A stretch of 51,078 nucleotides of DNA from Rhodospirillales bacterium (lineage in GTDB: Bacteria > Pseudomonadota > Alphaproteobacteria > SMXQ01). The notes below the pieces were generated by a model, which worked only from the letters and a program-made list of their open reading frames with translations, was not told the DNA's origin and made no database searches. Both the position numbers and the translations under genes were made by a program. Within the stretch, counting starts at the first letter, position 1. The number at the start of each line of letters is the position of its first letter. The stretch lies in assembly GCA_018666775.1 (NCBI GenBank), contig JABIXC010000018.1:1-51078 (forward strand), read 5' to 3'. Shown here piece by piece: positions 29,585-38,339 of the stretch.

Positions 29585-29725
29585 GAAAATAGGCGGGGCC
29601 ACCCGGCCGTTGGTCTGTCTTATTCTCCGAGGCCCTCATGTTAAGGTGGGCACCATATGCCAGAACCAAGGCTCTGGCAGGGACAGCTCCCGAGGACTGT
29701 GTTATTGGCCAAGGGAATATAGAGA
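29585..29725 (-). ncRNA. ssrS: Probable 6S RNA
   Basis: The 218-bp gap between zapA and 5-FCL has no gene and lies exactly where 6S RNA sits in proteobacteria. On the minus strand the ends can pair (CCC-TT-GGCC near 29715 with GGCCGGG near 29602), and inside is a strong hairpin TGCCAGA/TCTGGCA (about 29658-29680). A TATATT -10-like element lies just before the 5' end. 6S RNA mimics an open promoter and sequesters the housekeeping RNA polymerase. Ends are approximate and the call rests mainly on position. Confidence 0.55.
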
Positions 29726-29760
29726 CCTGACAAACGGGGCAGCGCCCGCCCGCGGCTAAC

Positions 29761-30096
29761 TTAGGCGTGTTCGAGGTGCTCGGCAATATCTTCGATGCGC
29801 TGGGCCAGAAGGGTAAAGCCATCTGCGGCTTTGGTGTTTGCAGTCTTATCAACACTGGCGGCAGGGTTACCCTCACGCAATTGAGATATTTCGTCATAAG
29901 AATCAGATAGTTCGTCGGCAATCAACAGGGCTGCCATGACCAAAAGCCGGCTGTCGCCGACCTGGCCAATGCGCACCGCAAGCTCTGCTACTTTTCTATC
30001 CAGAAAATCGCCCAATTCGGCCACGTGCTCTTCTTGGCCATTATCACAGGCAATCTCATAACCCCGCCCGTTGATTTTGACTTCTACATGGGCCAT
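29761..30096 (-). CDS. zapA: Cell division protein ZapA
   Basis: 111 residues. Begins AHVEVKINGRGYEIACDNGQ and continues HVAELGDFLDRKVAELA, the ZapA fold, with a C-terminal coiled coil. Cross-links FtsZ filaments at the division site. It lies 11 bp after the DUF4164-like gene on the same strand and ahead of the 6S RNA. Confidence 0.93.
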   Translation of the reverse strand: MAHVEVKINGRGYEIACDNGQEEHVAELGDFLDRKVAELAVRIGQVGDSRLLVMAALLIADELSDSYDEISQLREGNPAASVDKTANTKAADGFTLLAQRIEDIAEHLEHA

Positions 30097-30107
30097 GAAC
30101 GCTCTCC

Positions 30108-30344
30108 CTACGCTTTCTCTTCAAGGGTTGACCGAAGCCAATCAATGACCGCATCAAGACGCTCAGATACGCTATCGGTCACCTTGCGCAAATTTTCATA
30201 ATCGGCGCGCGCACCCAACAGGGCATTATCGACCGCAGAATCTGTAGAATTTGTTTCGTTATTTTCTGACTGGGAACCCACTGCCGCCTCAAGACGGGCA
30301 ATGGCTTTTTCCATTTGTTCCTGTGCCGCGATCAAGTCGCTCAT
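30108..30344 (-). CDS. Small coiled-coil protein (DUF4164-like)
   Basis: 78 residues. Almost wholly helical, with two heptad-rich stretches (AAQEQMEKAIARLEAAVG and YENLRKVTDSVSERLDAVID) separated by an Asn/Ser/Thr-rich linker. Similar small coiled-coil proteins sit just upstream of zapA in many alphaproteobacteria and have been proposed to aid cell division in the manner of ZapB; this is from memory and untested here. First gene of a zapA transcript behind the promoter at 30402-30431. Confidence 0.75.
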   Translation of the reverse strand: MSDLIAAQEQMEKAIARLEAAVGSQSENNETNSTDSAVDNALLGARADYENLRKVTDSVSERLDAVIDWLRSTLEEKA

Positions 30345-30367
30345 TGGGCTTCCCTTAAAGAAAAATC

Positions 30368-30391
30368 GTCTTGTCGGTTACCCCGACAGAC
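30368..30391 (-). promoter_or_regulatory. 5' UTR hairpin upstream of the zapA operon
   Basis: TGTCGG/CCGACA with a five-base loop, extended by GTC/GAC across a mismatch, within the untranslated leader between the predicted promoter and the DUF4164-like start. No known riboswitch recognised. Confidence 0.4.
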
Positions 30392-30401
30392 ATTTGCCCA
30401 G

Positions 30402-30431
30402 AGATTAGGGCTCCAACCCATAGAGCGTCAA
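30402..30431 (-). promoter_or_regulatory. Predicted promoter of the DUF4164-zapA operon
   Basis: Minus-strand TTGACG (30426-30431) and TAATCT (30402-30407), spacer 18 bp, about 60 bp before the first gene. Confidence 0.5.
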
Positions 30432-30541
30432 CCTAAGACACCACAAATTGCGCCTATTTATGCCACAAAGCGTGCAAAAAAAATGCACAGGCATAGAATG
30501 GTCCTCCCAGACATTGGCCTGAACCGCTAGAAAGAAAAACT

Positions 30542-30976
30542 GTGGCCCAACCCGCGACCATCATCGTTCACAACATTGACCATGCCCGCGCAGCCCTGGA
30601 TGCTGCCCATGAGACAGCCATCCCAATCCGCCTGATGAGTGCGCCAGGCGCGGTGGGATATGCCGGATGTGCCTGGTTCATGGCCATGGTTGGGGCCGCG
30701 CGCGCGGAACATCCTGACAATAAGAGCGAAGCCGTGATGGATTGCGGCACCCATCCGGGCCATGCCCTTGGGGCCATCCGTGCCGGGGTTGAGGCCATTC
30801 AGGCAAAGCTTCCCGCCAAGACCCGTGAAAAGATCGCTGCCATTGCCAACAAGGCCGGGGTGACCTTTATCGCTGCCCGCAAAGACAGCCATTCACACAT
30901 ACTGGACCTGCTGGATGCCCCCGATCCGCAAAGAACAACCCTTGACTGGCTGCACGCAAAACACACCCGCAAATAA
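30542..30976 (+). CDS. Conserved hypothetical protein
   Basis: 144 residues starting at GTG 30542 with a purine-rich GAAAGAAA upstream. Soluble, alpha/beta in character; contains SAPGAVGYAGCAWFMAMVGA and DCGTHPGHALGAIRAGVEAI, then a basic end. I do not recognise a named family. It lies about 100 bp before the class I aldolase gene on the same strand. Codon use and GC match the neighbours. No signal peptide or membrane helix. Confidence 0.7.
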   Translation: MAQPATIIVHNIDHARAALDAAHETAIPIRLMSAPGAVGYAGCAWFMAMVGAARAEHPDNKSEAVMDCGTHPGHALGAIRAGVEAIQAKLPAKTREKIAAIANKAGVTFIAARKDSHSHILDLLDAPDPQRTTLDWLHAKHTRK

Positions 30977-31073
30977 AGAGGCGTAAATCTGTCCCTGCGA
31001 TTGCAAACTGCCCGGGGCTGGGTTATTTCTGGAACACCCAAAGAAGCCATCAGAGAAGAAAGAAGCAAGGACC

Positions 31074-32003
31074 ATGAAAGTTACCCAACGTGTCAGAAAA
31101 ATTCTTGGCAACTACGAAAGTGACAGCCCGGGGACCAAAGCAAATCTTGCCCGGATTCTGATGCAAGGTCGCCTTGGCGGCACTGGGAAGCTGGTCATTT
31201 TGCCTGTGGATCAAGGTTTTGAACATGGGCCGGCACGGTCCTTTGCCCCCAACCCGGATGCTTACGACCCCCATTATCATTTCAAGCTGGCCATTGATGC
31301 GGGCTTGTCTGCTTTTGCCGCCCCCTTGGGCATGATTGAAGCGGGTGCCGATAGTTTTGCTGGTTCCATCCCCACCATCTTGAAGGTAAACAGCTCCAAC
31401 TCACTTTCGCGCTTCAAAGAGAACCCCGATCAAGCGGTCACCGGCTCTGTCAGTGATGCGCTCCGGCTTGGCTGTTCGGCCATCGGACTGACCATTTACC
31501 CAAGCTCTGATGTTGCCTTTGACATGATGGAAGAAGCAAGGGAACTGGCCGAAGAAGCCAAAGCCGTTGGCCTTGCTGTGGTGATGTGGTCCTACCCTCG
31601 CGGCGGCGACCTGACCAAACCCGGCGAGACCGCCATCGACATCTGTGCCTATGCCGCACATATGGCAGCCCTTCTGGGTGCCCATATCATCAAGGTCAAA
31701 CCCCCGACCGAAGCGCTTGAACTGGATGCCGCCAAAAAGGTTTACGAAGACCGGAACATCCCGCGAGCCACCTTAAGCGAACGGGTCGCCCACGTGGTTC
31801 AATCCTCCTTTGCCGGACGCAGGCTGGTGGTCTTTTCCGGTGGCGAAGCAAAGGGGCTGGACGGGCTTTACGACGAAGTGCGCGCCATCCGTGATGGCGG
31901 TGGCACAGGTTCCATCATCGGCCGCAACACCTTCCAACGCCCCCGCCAAGAAGCCCTGGACATGCTGGACCAAATCGTCGCCATTTATCAGGGCAAGGCA
32001 TAA
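31074..32003 (+). CDS. Class I fructose-bisphosphate aldolase (DhnA/FbaB type)
   Basis: 309 residues of the archaeal-type class I aldolase (DeoC/FbaB family). LVILPVDQGFEHGPARSF is the conserved opening, followed by KVNSSNSL, VVMWSYPRGG and HIIKVKPP, whose Lys is the likely Schiff-base residue; LVVFSGGEAKG binds phosphate. Splits fructose-1,6-bisphosphate in glycolysis and gluconeogenesis. Metal-independent, unlike the class II Fba common in related genomes. AAGGA lies just before the ATG. A phosphofructokinase gene also lies in this window. Confidence 0.92.
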   Translation: MKVTQRVRKILGNYESDSPGTKANLARILMQGRLGGTGKLVILPVDQGFEHGPARSFAPNPDAYDPHYHFKLAIDAGLSAFAAPLGMIEAGADSFAGSIPTILKVNSSNSLSRFKENPDQAVTGSVSDALRLGCSAIGLTIYPSSDVAFDMMEEARELAEEAKAVGLAVVMWSYPRGGDLTKPGETAIDICAYAAHMAALLGAHIIKVKPPTEALELDAAKKVYEDRNIPRATLSERVAHVVQSSFAGRRLVVFSGGEAKGLDGLYDEVRAIRDGGGTGSIIGRNTFQRPRQEALDMLDQIVAIYQGKA

Positions 32004-32030
32004 CGGGCGCTTTTAAAAACGGAGAATGTG

Positions 32031-32459
32031 ATGACATTCCTGACCTGCATAGATCACCTCAACGTTCAGGTCCCCCCTGAAAAGGAAGAAGAAGCGATCA
32101 CGTTTTATGGCGAGCTTCTGGAACTGAAACGGCTGAAAAAACCCGACAGTCTGGGGCCCAAAGGGGCGCATTTCTGCATTTCAGAAACGCCATGGTATGA
32201 ATTGCATCTGGGCGTTGCCCGGGGCGTTACCCAGGCCGACGTCAACAAGAATTTGCGCAATCATCTGGGGTTCCAGGTGGACGATCTGGATGCCGCCCGT
32301 GAAAAATTCAAGGCCGCCGGCATCGACATCGAAGAAGCCACCGCCGCCTATTCTGAAACCCGCGATTTTCATCAGGAACGGATTTTCATCTTTGATCCCG
32401 CTGGCAACCGGCTTGAAATTCTGGAACCAAGGCGCGCATACGACACTGCTGAACACTAA
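32031..32459 (+). CDS. VOC (glyoxalase/bleomycin-resistance fold) protein
   Basis: 142 residues from the ATG at 32031, set by GGAG six bases upstream; a GTG one codon earlier is less well placed. Two beta-alpha-beta-beta-beta modules: CIDHLNVQVP at the start, ITFYGELLELKRLKKP, then LGFQVDDLDAAREKFKAAGI and IFIFDPAGNRLEILEP at the end. His in IDH and Glu in the last strand fit metal ligands. The substrate cannot be told from sequence. It lies 27 bp after the aldolase gene and 12 bp before thiE. Confidence 0.85.
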   Translation: MTFLTCIDHLNVQVPPEKEEEAITFYGELLELKRLKKPDSLGPKGAHFCISETPWYELHLGVARGVTQADVNKNLRNHLGFQVDDLDAAREKFKAAGIDIEEATAAYSETRDFHQERIFIFDPAGNRLEILEPRRAYDTAEH

Positions 32460-32471
32460 GCTGAACCTGAA

Positions 32472-33137
32472 ATGCCAAACACGAAAACACCCAAAGATTC
32501 AGAAACCAGACTTTATCTGATTACCCCTGAACGTCTGGACCCGGACAGTTTTGCCGACACCCTTGCCGCGGCCCTTGATGGCGGGGATGTCGCCTGTGTT
32601 CAATTGCGCCTTAAAAACATTGATGATGCAGCCATCATTCATGCGGCCAAAACACTGGCCCCCATTGCCCAATCCCGCGACGTTGCCTTTATCCTGAATG
32701 ATCGTGCCGATCTTGCTGCCCAAACGGGTTGCGATGGGGTTCATATCGGCCAAAGTGATGGCAGCTATAAAGATGCCCGCGCGCTCATGGGCGATGATGC
32801 CATCATCGGCGTGACCTGCCATGATTCACGCCATCTGGCCATGACGGCGGCCGAACAAGGCGCTGATTATGTTGCCTTTGGGGCCTTTTACCCCACCACA
32901 TCCAAGGAAACCACCACCCACCCGGAACCAGACCTTCTGGCATGGTGGACGGAAATGATGGAAGTGCCCTGTGTCGCCATTGGTGGCATCACAGCGGATA
33001 ACTGCGCACCCCTGATCCAGGCGGGTGCTGATTTCATCGCTGTGTTGAGTGCGGTCTGGAACCATGAGGATGGCGCCGGTGAAGGCGTAAAAGCGCTGAA
33101 TGCTGCCATTAAAGCCGTCCAAAAATCTGAAACTTAA
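32472..33137 (+). CDS. thiE: Thiamine phosphate synthase
   Basis: 221 residues. TIM barrel joining HMP-PP and HET-P to thiamine phosphate. Motifs: LYLITPERL near the start, [58 protein letters not shown] and the phosphate loop AIGGITADN with [12 protein letters not shown]. The VTCHDS segment replaces the more usual VSxH, as in several alphaproteobacterial ThiE proteins. Not linked to thiD (11947-12756). Confidence 0.93.
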   Translation: MPNTKTPKDSETRLYLITPERLDPDSFADTLAAALDGGDVACVQLRLKNIDDAAIIHAAKTLAPIAQSRDVAFILNDRADLAAQTGCDGVHIGQSDGSYKDARALMGDDAIIGVTCHDSRHLAMTAAEQGADYVAFGAFYPTTSKETTTHPEPDLLAWWTEMMEVPCVAIGGITADNCAPLIQAGADFIAVLSAVWNHEDGAGEGVKALNAAIKAVQKSET

Positions 33138-33194
33138 TCCATTACCAAGCGTTGCTTTAAGATAGCATTGCTGGTAGCTTCCGCCCCCAATTTG

Positions 33195-33212
33195 AAGGGG
33201 AGGTTCGCCTCC
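33195..33212 (+). promoter_or_regulatory. GC-rich hairpin in the efp leader
   Basis: GGGGAGG-TTCG-CCTCCTC: a seven-pair stem (one G-T) with a tetraloop, about 30 bp before the efp start. It could affect efp translation or be a weak thiE terminator; there is no T run after it. Confidence 0.4.
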
Positions 33213-33241
33213 TCGCCTATCATCCATATTAAGGTGCTCTT

Positions 33242-33811
33242 ATGAGGCTTAACGGCAATGCAATCCGTCCCGGCAACATCATCGAACACAAAGATCGCCT
33301 GTGGATCGCGGTCAAAATTCAGCACACCCAACCCGGCAAGGGCGGTGCCTACCTTCAGGTGGAGCTGAAAGACATTCGCAATGGGACCAAACTAAACGAA
33401 CGATTCCGGGCGTCAGAAAACGTGGAACGCGTCCGGCTTGATCAAAAAAAATATCAGTTCCTTTTTGCCGATGATTTGGGGTTCACCTTCATGGATACCG
33501 AAACCTATGATCAGATCACCATCGGTAAAAACCTGATTGGTGAGTCCGAAGCAGCCTTCTTGCAAGACGGCATGATGATTAATGTGGAAAGCCACGAAGG
33601 GGAACCCCTGAGCGTGGCTTTACCAGAACACATCACCATGGAAGTCACCGAAGCCGACCCCGTGATCAAAGGCCAGACAGCCACATCAAGCTACAAGCCC
33701 GCCCAGGTGGAAAACGGCGTGCGCGTTATGGTGCCACCCCATATTGAAGTGGGTATGCGCATTGTGATCGCCACCGCTGATGCCACCTATGTGGAACGGG
33801 CCAAGGACTAA
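33242..33811 (+). CDS. efp: Translation elongation factor P
   Basis: 189 residues. Three OB-like domains. Relieves ribosome stalling at polyproline. Loop PGKGGA near residue 34-39 carries the lysine at the modification position (Lys-type EF-P); the EpmA-EpmB pathway or another modifier is not visible here. Family end: MVPPHIEVGMRIVIATADATYVERAKD. AAGG lies seven bases before the ATG. Confidence 0.97.
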   Translation: MRLNGNAIRPGNIIEHKDRLWIAVKIQHTQPGKGGAYLQVELKDIRNGTKLNERFRASENVERVRLDQKKYQFLFADDLGFTFMDTETYDQITIGKNLIGESEAAFLQDGMMINVESHEGEPLSVALPEHITMEVTEADPVIKGQTATSSYKPAQVENGVRVMVPPHIEVGMRIVIATADATYVERAKD

Positions 33812-33819
33812 TTTAACCA

Positions 33820-34650
33820 ATGACTATTAAATCCCCCCTGATTAACGTTATGGAACGTGCCGCCCGTATAGCGGGGCGCGGTCTCATTCATGATTTCGGC
33901 GAAATAGAACAGCTTCAGGTTTCCACCAAGGGGCCCGGAGATTTTGTTTCCAATGCTGACCTGAAAGCCGAAGCCACACTTAAGGAAGAATTGCACCGCG
34001 TGCGCCCCGATTTTTCCATGCTGATGGAAGAAGGCGGTGCCACCGAAGGCAACGACAGCGAACACTGCTGGATCGTTGATCCCCTTGATGGCACGCTAAA
34101 CTTTCTCCATGGCATTCCTCATTTCTGTATTTCCATTGGTGTTGAACGGACCTGGCTTTCGGCGGGGCGCGAAATTTCTGAAATCGTTGCAGGACTGGTC
34201 TATGACCCGATCCACGATACGTCCTACTGGGCAGAAAAAGGCCAGGGCGCATACCTGAACGACCGCAGAATCAGGGTTTCCGGCAGGCGCACCCTTTCAA
34301 GCTCGGTTATTGCCTCAGGCCTGCCCGGTTTGGAACGCGGGGATCAAGCACTGTTTCTGGCAGAAAATGCGGCCCTCATGGGCCGGGTTGCGGGTATCAG
34401 GCAATTTGGATCAGCAGCCCTTGATCTTGCCTATGTCGCCGCAGGCTATTGCGATGGATTATGGCAAGATGCCCTGAAACCTTGGGATATGGCTGCAGGC
34501 ATCCTGTTGGTGCGCGAAGCCGGTGGTTTCGTCACCGACTTTAAAGGCGGCGCAGACATGCTCAAATCAGGGACAATCCTTGGCGCAAATTCCCTGCTTC
34601 ATGAAGAAATCCTGACCATCCTGACCGATGCCCGGGATCAAAAGAGCTAG
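33820..34650 (+). CDS. suhB: Inositol monophosphatase family protein (SuhB-like)
   Basis: 276 residues. Li-sensitive phosphatase fold: metal site MEEGG near residue 69, WIVDPLDGTLNFLHGIPHF with the DPLDGT motif, then FGSAALDLAYVAAGYCDGLWQ and KPWDMAAGILLVREAGG. Hydrolyses inositol-1-phosphate and similar substrates; in E. coli SuhB also acts in rRNA transcription. It lies eight bases after efp. Full length. The GDFVSNADLKAE segment is also typical. Confidence 0.9.
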   Translation: MTIKSPLINVMERAARIAGRGLIHDFGEIEQLQVSTKGPGDFVSNADLKAEATLKEELHRVRPDFSMLMEEGGATEGNDSEHCWIVDPLDGTLNFLHGIPHFCISIGVERTWLSAGREISEIVAGLVYDPIHDTSYWAEKGQGAYLNDRRIRVSGRRTLSSSVIASGLPGLERGDQALFLAENAALMGRVAGIRQFGSAALDLAYVAAGYCDGLWQDALKPWDMAAGILLVREAGGFVTDFKGGADMLKSGTILGANSLLHEEILTILTDARDQKS

Positions 34651-34790
34651 ACCCCCAAAAATCTAATTTCTGCGAAACCTCCAAGGCGGTTGTTCGTTCC
34701 ACCATCGTTGGTCTATTCTATCGACAAATTGGGGTTCGGAATATTGTGAACACCAGATCGTGATCATGGGTAGCGTCACAAGGGGATTAA

Positions 34791-35729
34791 TTGACCATGA
34801 CGTCGACGGCCAAATTCAGTGTTTTAAGATTTTCTCGCTGTAAATCAAAACCGCGCTTGCACACCGTTTATACAATTCTGGCCCAGGCCTTTGTTGTGGC
34901 TTTTGTGATCGCGGCGTTCAATCAACCGTCAAACGCACAGACGATTATGCTGGGCAAGCCCGGCGGCGACCCGGTTATCGTGAACCTTTCCGTTCTTGGC
35001 GATCTTGAGCGCGGTACCAGCACAACAAAAGGTCTATTATTCCCGGGCAGCTCTCCCAGAGATGCGGGCCGGATCACCTTGTATCCGCCGGGACAAATGC
35101 CCCGCGCAAAACTGAAAAAGCCGCAACGTAAAATCCGCAAAGCCCGTAAAGCGGCCCGTAAAGCAACGCGCAAACCTGCCCAACGCAAATCGGTTTCTGC
35201 GCCTATCACGGCGCCCAAATTGGTCGGTCGGGGAAAAACAGCGACACTTGCCGATACACCACCCGTGACCCCGGCACCCCGCACCAATGTCACCAGCAAG
35301 CCGCTCATTAGCAAACCGATTGTAAAACAATCAAAGCCAGCCCCGAAAATGCCAGCCCCGAAGCAGGCAGCCCCGAAGCAGGCCGCCCCGAAGCAGGCCG
35401 CATCCCTTCCCAAATCGGGCTCCAGCCATCGTTTGGCGTTTGCTGCCGGCAGCGCAAGCCTGCCCAAAAAGAGCGTCCCTGACCTCAAGGCCATCGTTCA
35501 GGCCATGAAAAAGGATAATGCTTTGCGGCTGCAACTAAGAGCCTACGCTAAAGGCGGCGAGAACAAATCATCTCAGGCGCGGCGTCTTTCCCTAAGCCGC
35601 GCTTTGGCGGTTCGGTCTTTCCTTATTAAGGAAGGGGTCAGATCCACCCGCATTGATGTCCGCGCCCTTGGCGATAAAGTTCCCAGTGGCCCACCTGACA
35701 GGGTTGATCTTTCCGTGATCGCACGGTGA
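34791..35729 (+). CDS. Exported OmpA-like protein with basic Pro-rich linker
   Basis: 312 residues. A hydrophobic segment at about 25-47 ending SNA-Q looks like a signal peptide or anchor after a long basic start. Residues 100-200 are Lys/Arg/Pro/Ala-rich and include three exact APKQA repeats (15-bp tandem units). The last 100 residues are an OmpA-type peptidoglycan-binding domain (LAFAAGSASLPKKSVPDLKA, then RRLSLSRALAVRSFLIKEGV); several domain residues differ from Pal. It lies 120 bp ahead of a MotA-like and a MotB-like gene with a matching OmpA domain, so a shared envelope complex is likely. Function unknown. Confidence 0.75.
   Translation: MTMTSTAKFSVLRFSRCKSKPRLHTVYTILAQAFVVAFVIAAFNQPSNAQTIMLGKPGGDPVIVNLSVLGDLERGTSTTKGLLFPGSSPRDAGRITLYPPGQMPRAKLKKPQRKIRKARKAARKATRKPAQRKSVSAPITAPKLVGRGKTATLADTPPVTPAPRTNVTSKPLISKPIVKQSKPAPKMPAPKQAAPKQAAPKQAASLPKSGSSHRLAFAAGSASLPKKSVPDLKAIVQAMKKDNALRLQLRAYAKGGENKSSQARRLSLSRALAVRSFLIKEGVRSTRIDVRALGDKVPSGPPDRVDLSVIAR
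35356..35400 (+). repeat. Three tandem 15-bp repeats coding APKQA
   Basis: Units at 35356-35370, 35371-35385 and 35386-35400, differing only in the last bases; a diverged fourth unit (APKMP) lies upstream. Copy number could change by slippage without shifting the frame. Confidence 0.85.
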
Positions 35730-35849
35730 CGTTTCAGTCTGCCCGATTGATGACACATTTAGGGCCAATAACGCCAACGACGCCAATAACAATGGTGCGA
35801 CCAATACGAATGGTCCGATAAAAAGTATGATGGCATCGGGAACCCGGTA

Positions 35850-37016
35850 ATGTTCAAACTGAAACCCTATCTTGTCCGCATGGCAGGTTTTGTTAGCGTT
35901 GTCGCTGTTCTGGCAGGCGTTCTATACCCATCTTTGTCAAAGGCCTTTATGGCCAATGCCCCCCTTAATGGGCTGATCCTCAGTGTCTTTCTGTTTGGCA
36001 TTGTTTTTGTCTTCCGCCAGGTCTTCATCCTGCGCCGCGAAGCCGCCTGGATTGAAGCCACAAAAAATGCACGCGATGGCAGGGGGCATTCCAATGGCCG
36101 CAATAATGGCCTAGAGAGCATTCCCGAACCCAAACTTCTGGCCCCGGTGGCAACGCTTCTGGGGGACCCAACCGGAAGCCTGCGCCTGACGACGAGTTCC
36201 ATGCGATCCCTGCTTGATTCCATTGATTCACGTCTTGATGAATCCCGGGCACTTTCGCGGTATCTAATTGGCCTTTTGATTTTTCTGGGCCTGTTGGGCA
36301 CGTTCTGGGGTTTGTTGATTACCATTAATTCCGTTTCCGGAGTCATTGGTGGCCTCAACCTTGGCAATGGCGACATGGCGGCCGTGTTCACCCGATTAAA
36401 AGAAGGCCTGGCAGCACCGCTGACCGGCATGGGAACGGCATTTTCCTCCTCGCTCTTTGGCCTTGCAGGGTCTTTGGTCCTTGGCTTCCTTGATCTGCAA
36501 TCGGGCCAAGCACAAAACCGTTTCTATAATGATTTTGAAGAATGGCTTTCCAGCCTGACGCGGCTTTCCGCACCCGGCCCCATGATCCAGGGCCAAGGCG
36601 ATGGAACCATGCCCGATTACGTTCAGGCCCTGCTGGAGCAATCAGCGGAAGGCCTGAATTCACTGCAAAGCACACTGGCACGGGGGGAAGAAAGCCGCAT
36701 CACCACCAACAATGCCGTGAACCAGCTTTCCGAAAAGCTTTCCACATTGACCGATCAGATGCGGTCCGAACAATCGCTTTTGGTCAAACTGGCCGAAAGC
36801 CAATTGGAACTGCAACCGCTTCTGGCACGGCTTTCAAATACACTGGATAAAGATAACAACGTTTTAGACGATGCCACCCGTGGGCACATTCGCAACATGG
36901 AAGTCTATCTGGCCCGATTGCTGGAAGAAGGATCATCGGGGCGCGCCCAAGCAGTGGATGAAATACGTTCTGAGATCAAAATCCTTTCCCGGACCATTGC
37001 CGCCGGCAAGGATTAG
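35850..37016 (+). CDS. MotA/TolQ/ExbB-family proton channel protein
   Basis: 388 residues. Transmembrane helices at about 11-29, 39-58, 138-165 and 186-214; the last two carry the channel signature LGTFWGLLITINSVSGVIGG and LKEGLAAPLTGMGTAFSSSLFG. A long C-terminal cytoplasmic stretch (250-388) is helical with heptads. Longer than TolQ and built like a MotA protein, but there are no flagellar genes nearby. It lies 18 bp before the MotB-like gene. Together they probably form an ion-driven stator-like motor of unknown task. Confidence 0.8.
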   Translation: MFKLKPYLVRMAGFVSVVAVLAGVLYPSLSKAFMANAPLNGLILSVFLFGIVFVFRQVFILRREAAWIEATKNARDGRGHSNGRNNGLESIPEPKLLAPVATLLGDPTGSLRLTTSSMRSLLDSIDSRLDESRALSRYLIGLLIFLGLLGTFWGLLITINSVSGVIGGLNLGNGDMAAVFTRLKEGLAAPLTGMGTAFSSSLFGLAGSLVLGFLDLQSGQAQNRFYNDFEEWLSSLTRLSAPGPMIQGQGDGTMPDYVQALLEQSAEGLNSLQSTLARGEESRITTNNAVNQLSEKLSTLTDQMRSEQSLLVKLAESQLELQPLLARLSNTLDKDNNVLDDATRGHIRNMEVYLARLLEEGSSGRAQAVDEIRSEIKILSRTIAAGKD

Positions 37017-37034
37017 GCACCGGTCTCGCGCACC

Positions 37035-38339
37035 ATGAGCACCTCCTCCCGCCGCCGCAGATCTTCTGCAAGCCCCGACATCTGGCCAGGATTCGTTGAT
37101 GCGCTGGCGACGCTCTTGATGGTGATCATCTTCTTGCTGACCGTCTTTGTGTTGGCACAGTTTTTTCTTTCCGACCAGTTGGCCGGGCGCGACCAAGCGC
37201 TTCGACGGCTTGAAATCAACATCACCGAACTGTCCCAAATGCTGGCACTGGAACGCGAAGCCGGTGCTGAATTGCGTTCCACCGTCACCCGGTTATCTGG
37301 CGAATTACAATCTTCGAACACGAACCGTGATCAATTACGCCTTCGTCTCTCCCAGATGCAAGCCACGGCTGAACAGGCCGCACGGGATGCGCAAACGCTC
37401 AAAGACCAACTGGCATCGGCCCTGACAGAGGTCACCGCAGGCAAGGAAACCATCCGGCTCAGGCTTTTGGAAGTCGCCAGCCTGAAAGCGGATATCGAAA
37501 GTTTAAGGAATTTGCGCAAAAAACTGGAAACACAAGTTGGGCAAATGGCAGCGGATTTAAAAAATTCGGAAACCGAAGCCGGATTGTTGCGCGACCGCAG
37601 CAAAAAACTTGAAACCCGGCTGGCTGATTCTAATGAACGCACCCTTTTGGCACAAACAGACCTTAAAGCCCGGGACCTGCGCATTGAAACCCTGAGCGCA
37701 CAAGAACTGGCCCAACGCAGCCAGGTTACCATTCTCAATGAACAGATCGCGGCACTTCGGAATAAACTGGCGCGCATATCAGAGGCGCTGAAAATTTCAG
37801 AAGCAGCCACAAAAGAACAAAAGATCCAGATCGTCAACCTTGGCAAACGCCTGAATGAAGCCTTGGTAAACAAGGTGGAAGAACTGGCACAGTATCGATC
37901 TGAATTTTTTGGCAAGCTAAGAAAAGTGCTGGGTGAAAAAAGCGGCATCCGCATTGTCGGAGACCGGTTTGTTTTCCAGTCTGAGGTCCTGTTCAGCAGC
38001 GGTGATGCGGCCCTGAACGATGCCGGAAAATCTCAAATCAAGAATCTGGCCCGCACCCTCAAGGACATTACGCCCAAAATTCCCGCAGGCATTGACTGGA
38101 TATTGCGGGTTGATGGCCACACCGATGTCCGCCCCATCAAGACCCGAAAATTTCCCTCGAACTGGGAATTATCGACAGCGCGCGCGCTTTCAGTGGTGCG
38201 TTTTCTGATTAAGGAAGGCATCCCCCCCTTGCGTCTGGCGGCCACCGGGTTCGGCCCCTATCAGCCGCTTGTTGCGGGCACCGATCAAAAATCCTATCGC
38301 CGCAATCGCCGCATTGAACTGAAATTTACCCAGCGCTAG
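37035..38339 (+). CDS. MotB-like protein: TM helix, long coiled coil, OmpA domain
   Basis: 434 residues. One transmembrane helix (about 20-45) with Asp22 in GFVDALATLLMVIIFLLTVF, at the position of the MotB proton-carrying Asp. Residues 47-295 are an unbroken coiled coil with strong heptads. From about 310 an OmpA/MotB peptidoglycan-binding domain (FSSGDAALNDAGKSQIKNLA, VDGHTDVRP, NWELSTARALSVVRFL, RRNRRIEL). The 250-residue coil is much longer than in MotB. Its stop shares the bases CTAG with the stop of the convergent ABC transporter gene. A Zorya-type defence role is unlikely: no helicase or nuclease partners adjoin. Confidence 0.8.
   Translation: MSTSSRRRRSSASPDIWPGFVDALATLLMVIIFLLTVFVLAQFFLSDQLAGRDQALRRLEINITELSQMLALEREAGAELRSTVTRLSGELQSSNTNRDQLRLRLSQMQATAEQAARDAQTLKDQLASALTEVTAGKETIRLRLLEVASLKADIESLRNLRKKLETQVGQMAADLKNSETEAGLLRDRSKKLETRLADSNERTLLAQTDLKARDLRIETLSAQELAQRSQVTILNEQIAALRNKLARISEALKISEAATKEQKIQIVNLGKRLNEALVNKVEELAQYRSEFFGKLRKVLGEKSGIRIVGDRFVFQSEVLFSSGDAALNDAGKSQIKNLARTLKDITPKIPAGIDWILRVDGHTDVRPIKTRKFPSNWELSTARALSVVRFLIKEGIPPLRLAATGFGPYQPLVAGTDQKSYRRNRRIELKFTQR

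Noticed and set aside
33812-33830. suhB leader motif
   Set aside because: Only eight bases separate efp and suhB, too short for that RNA; no matching structure.
35850-38339. Zorya defence system (ZorA/ZorB-like pair)
   Set aside because: MotA/MotB-like proteins are present but no ZorC, ZorD or ZorE-type helicase or nuclease adjoins, and the neighbours are housekeeping genes.
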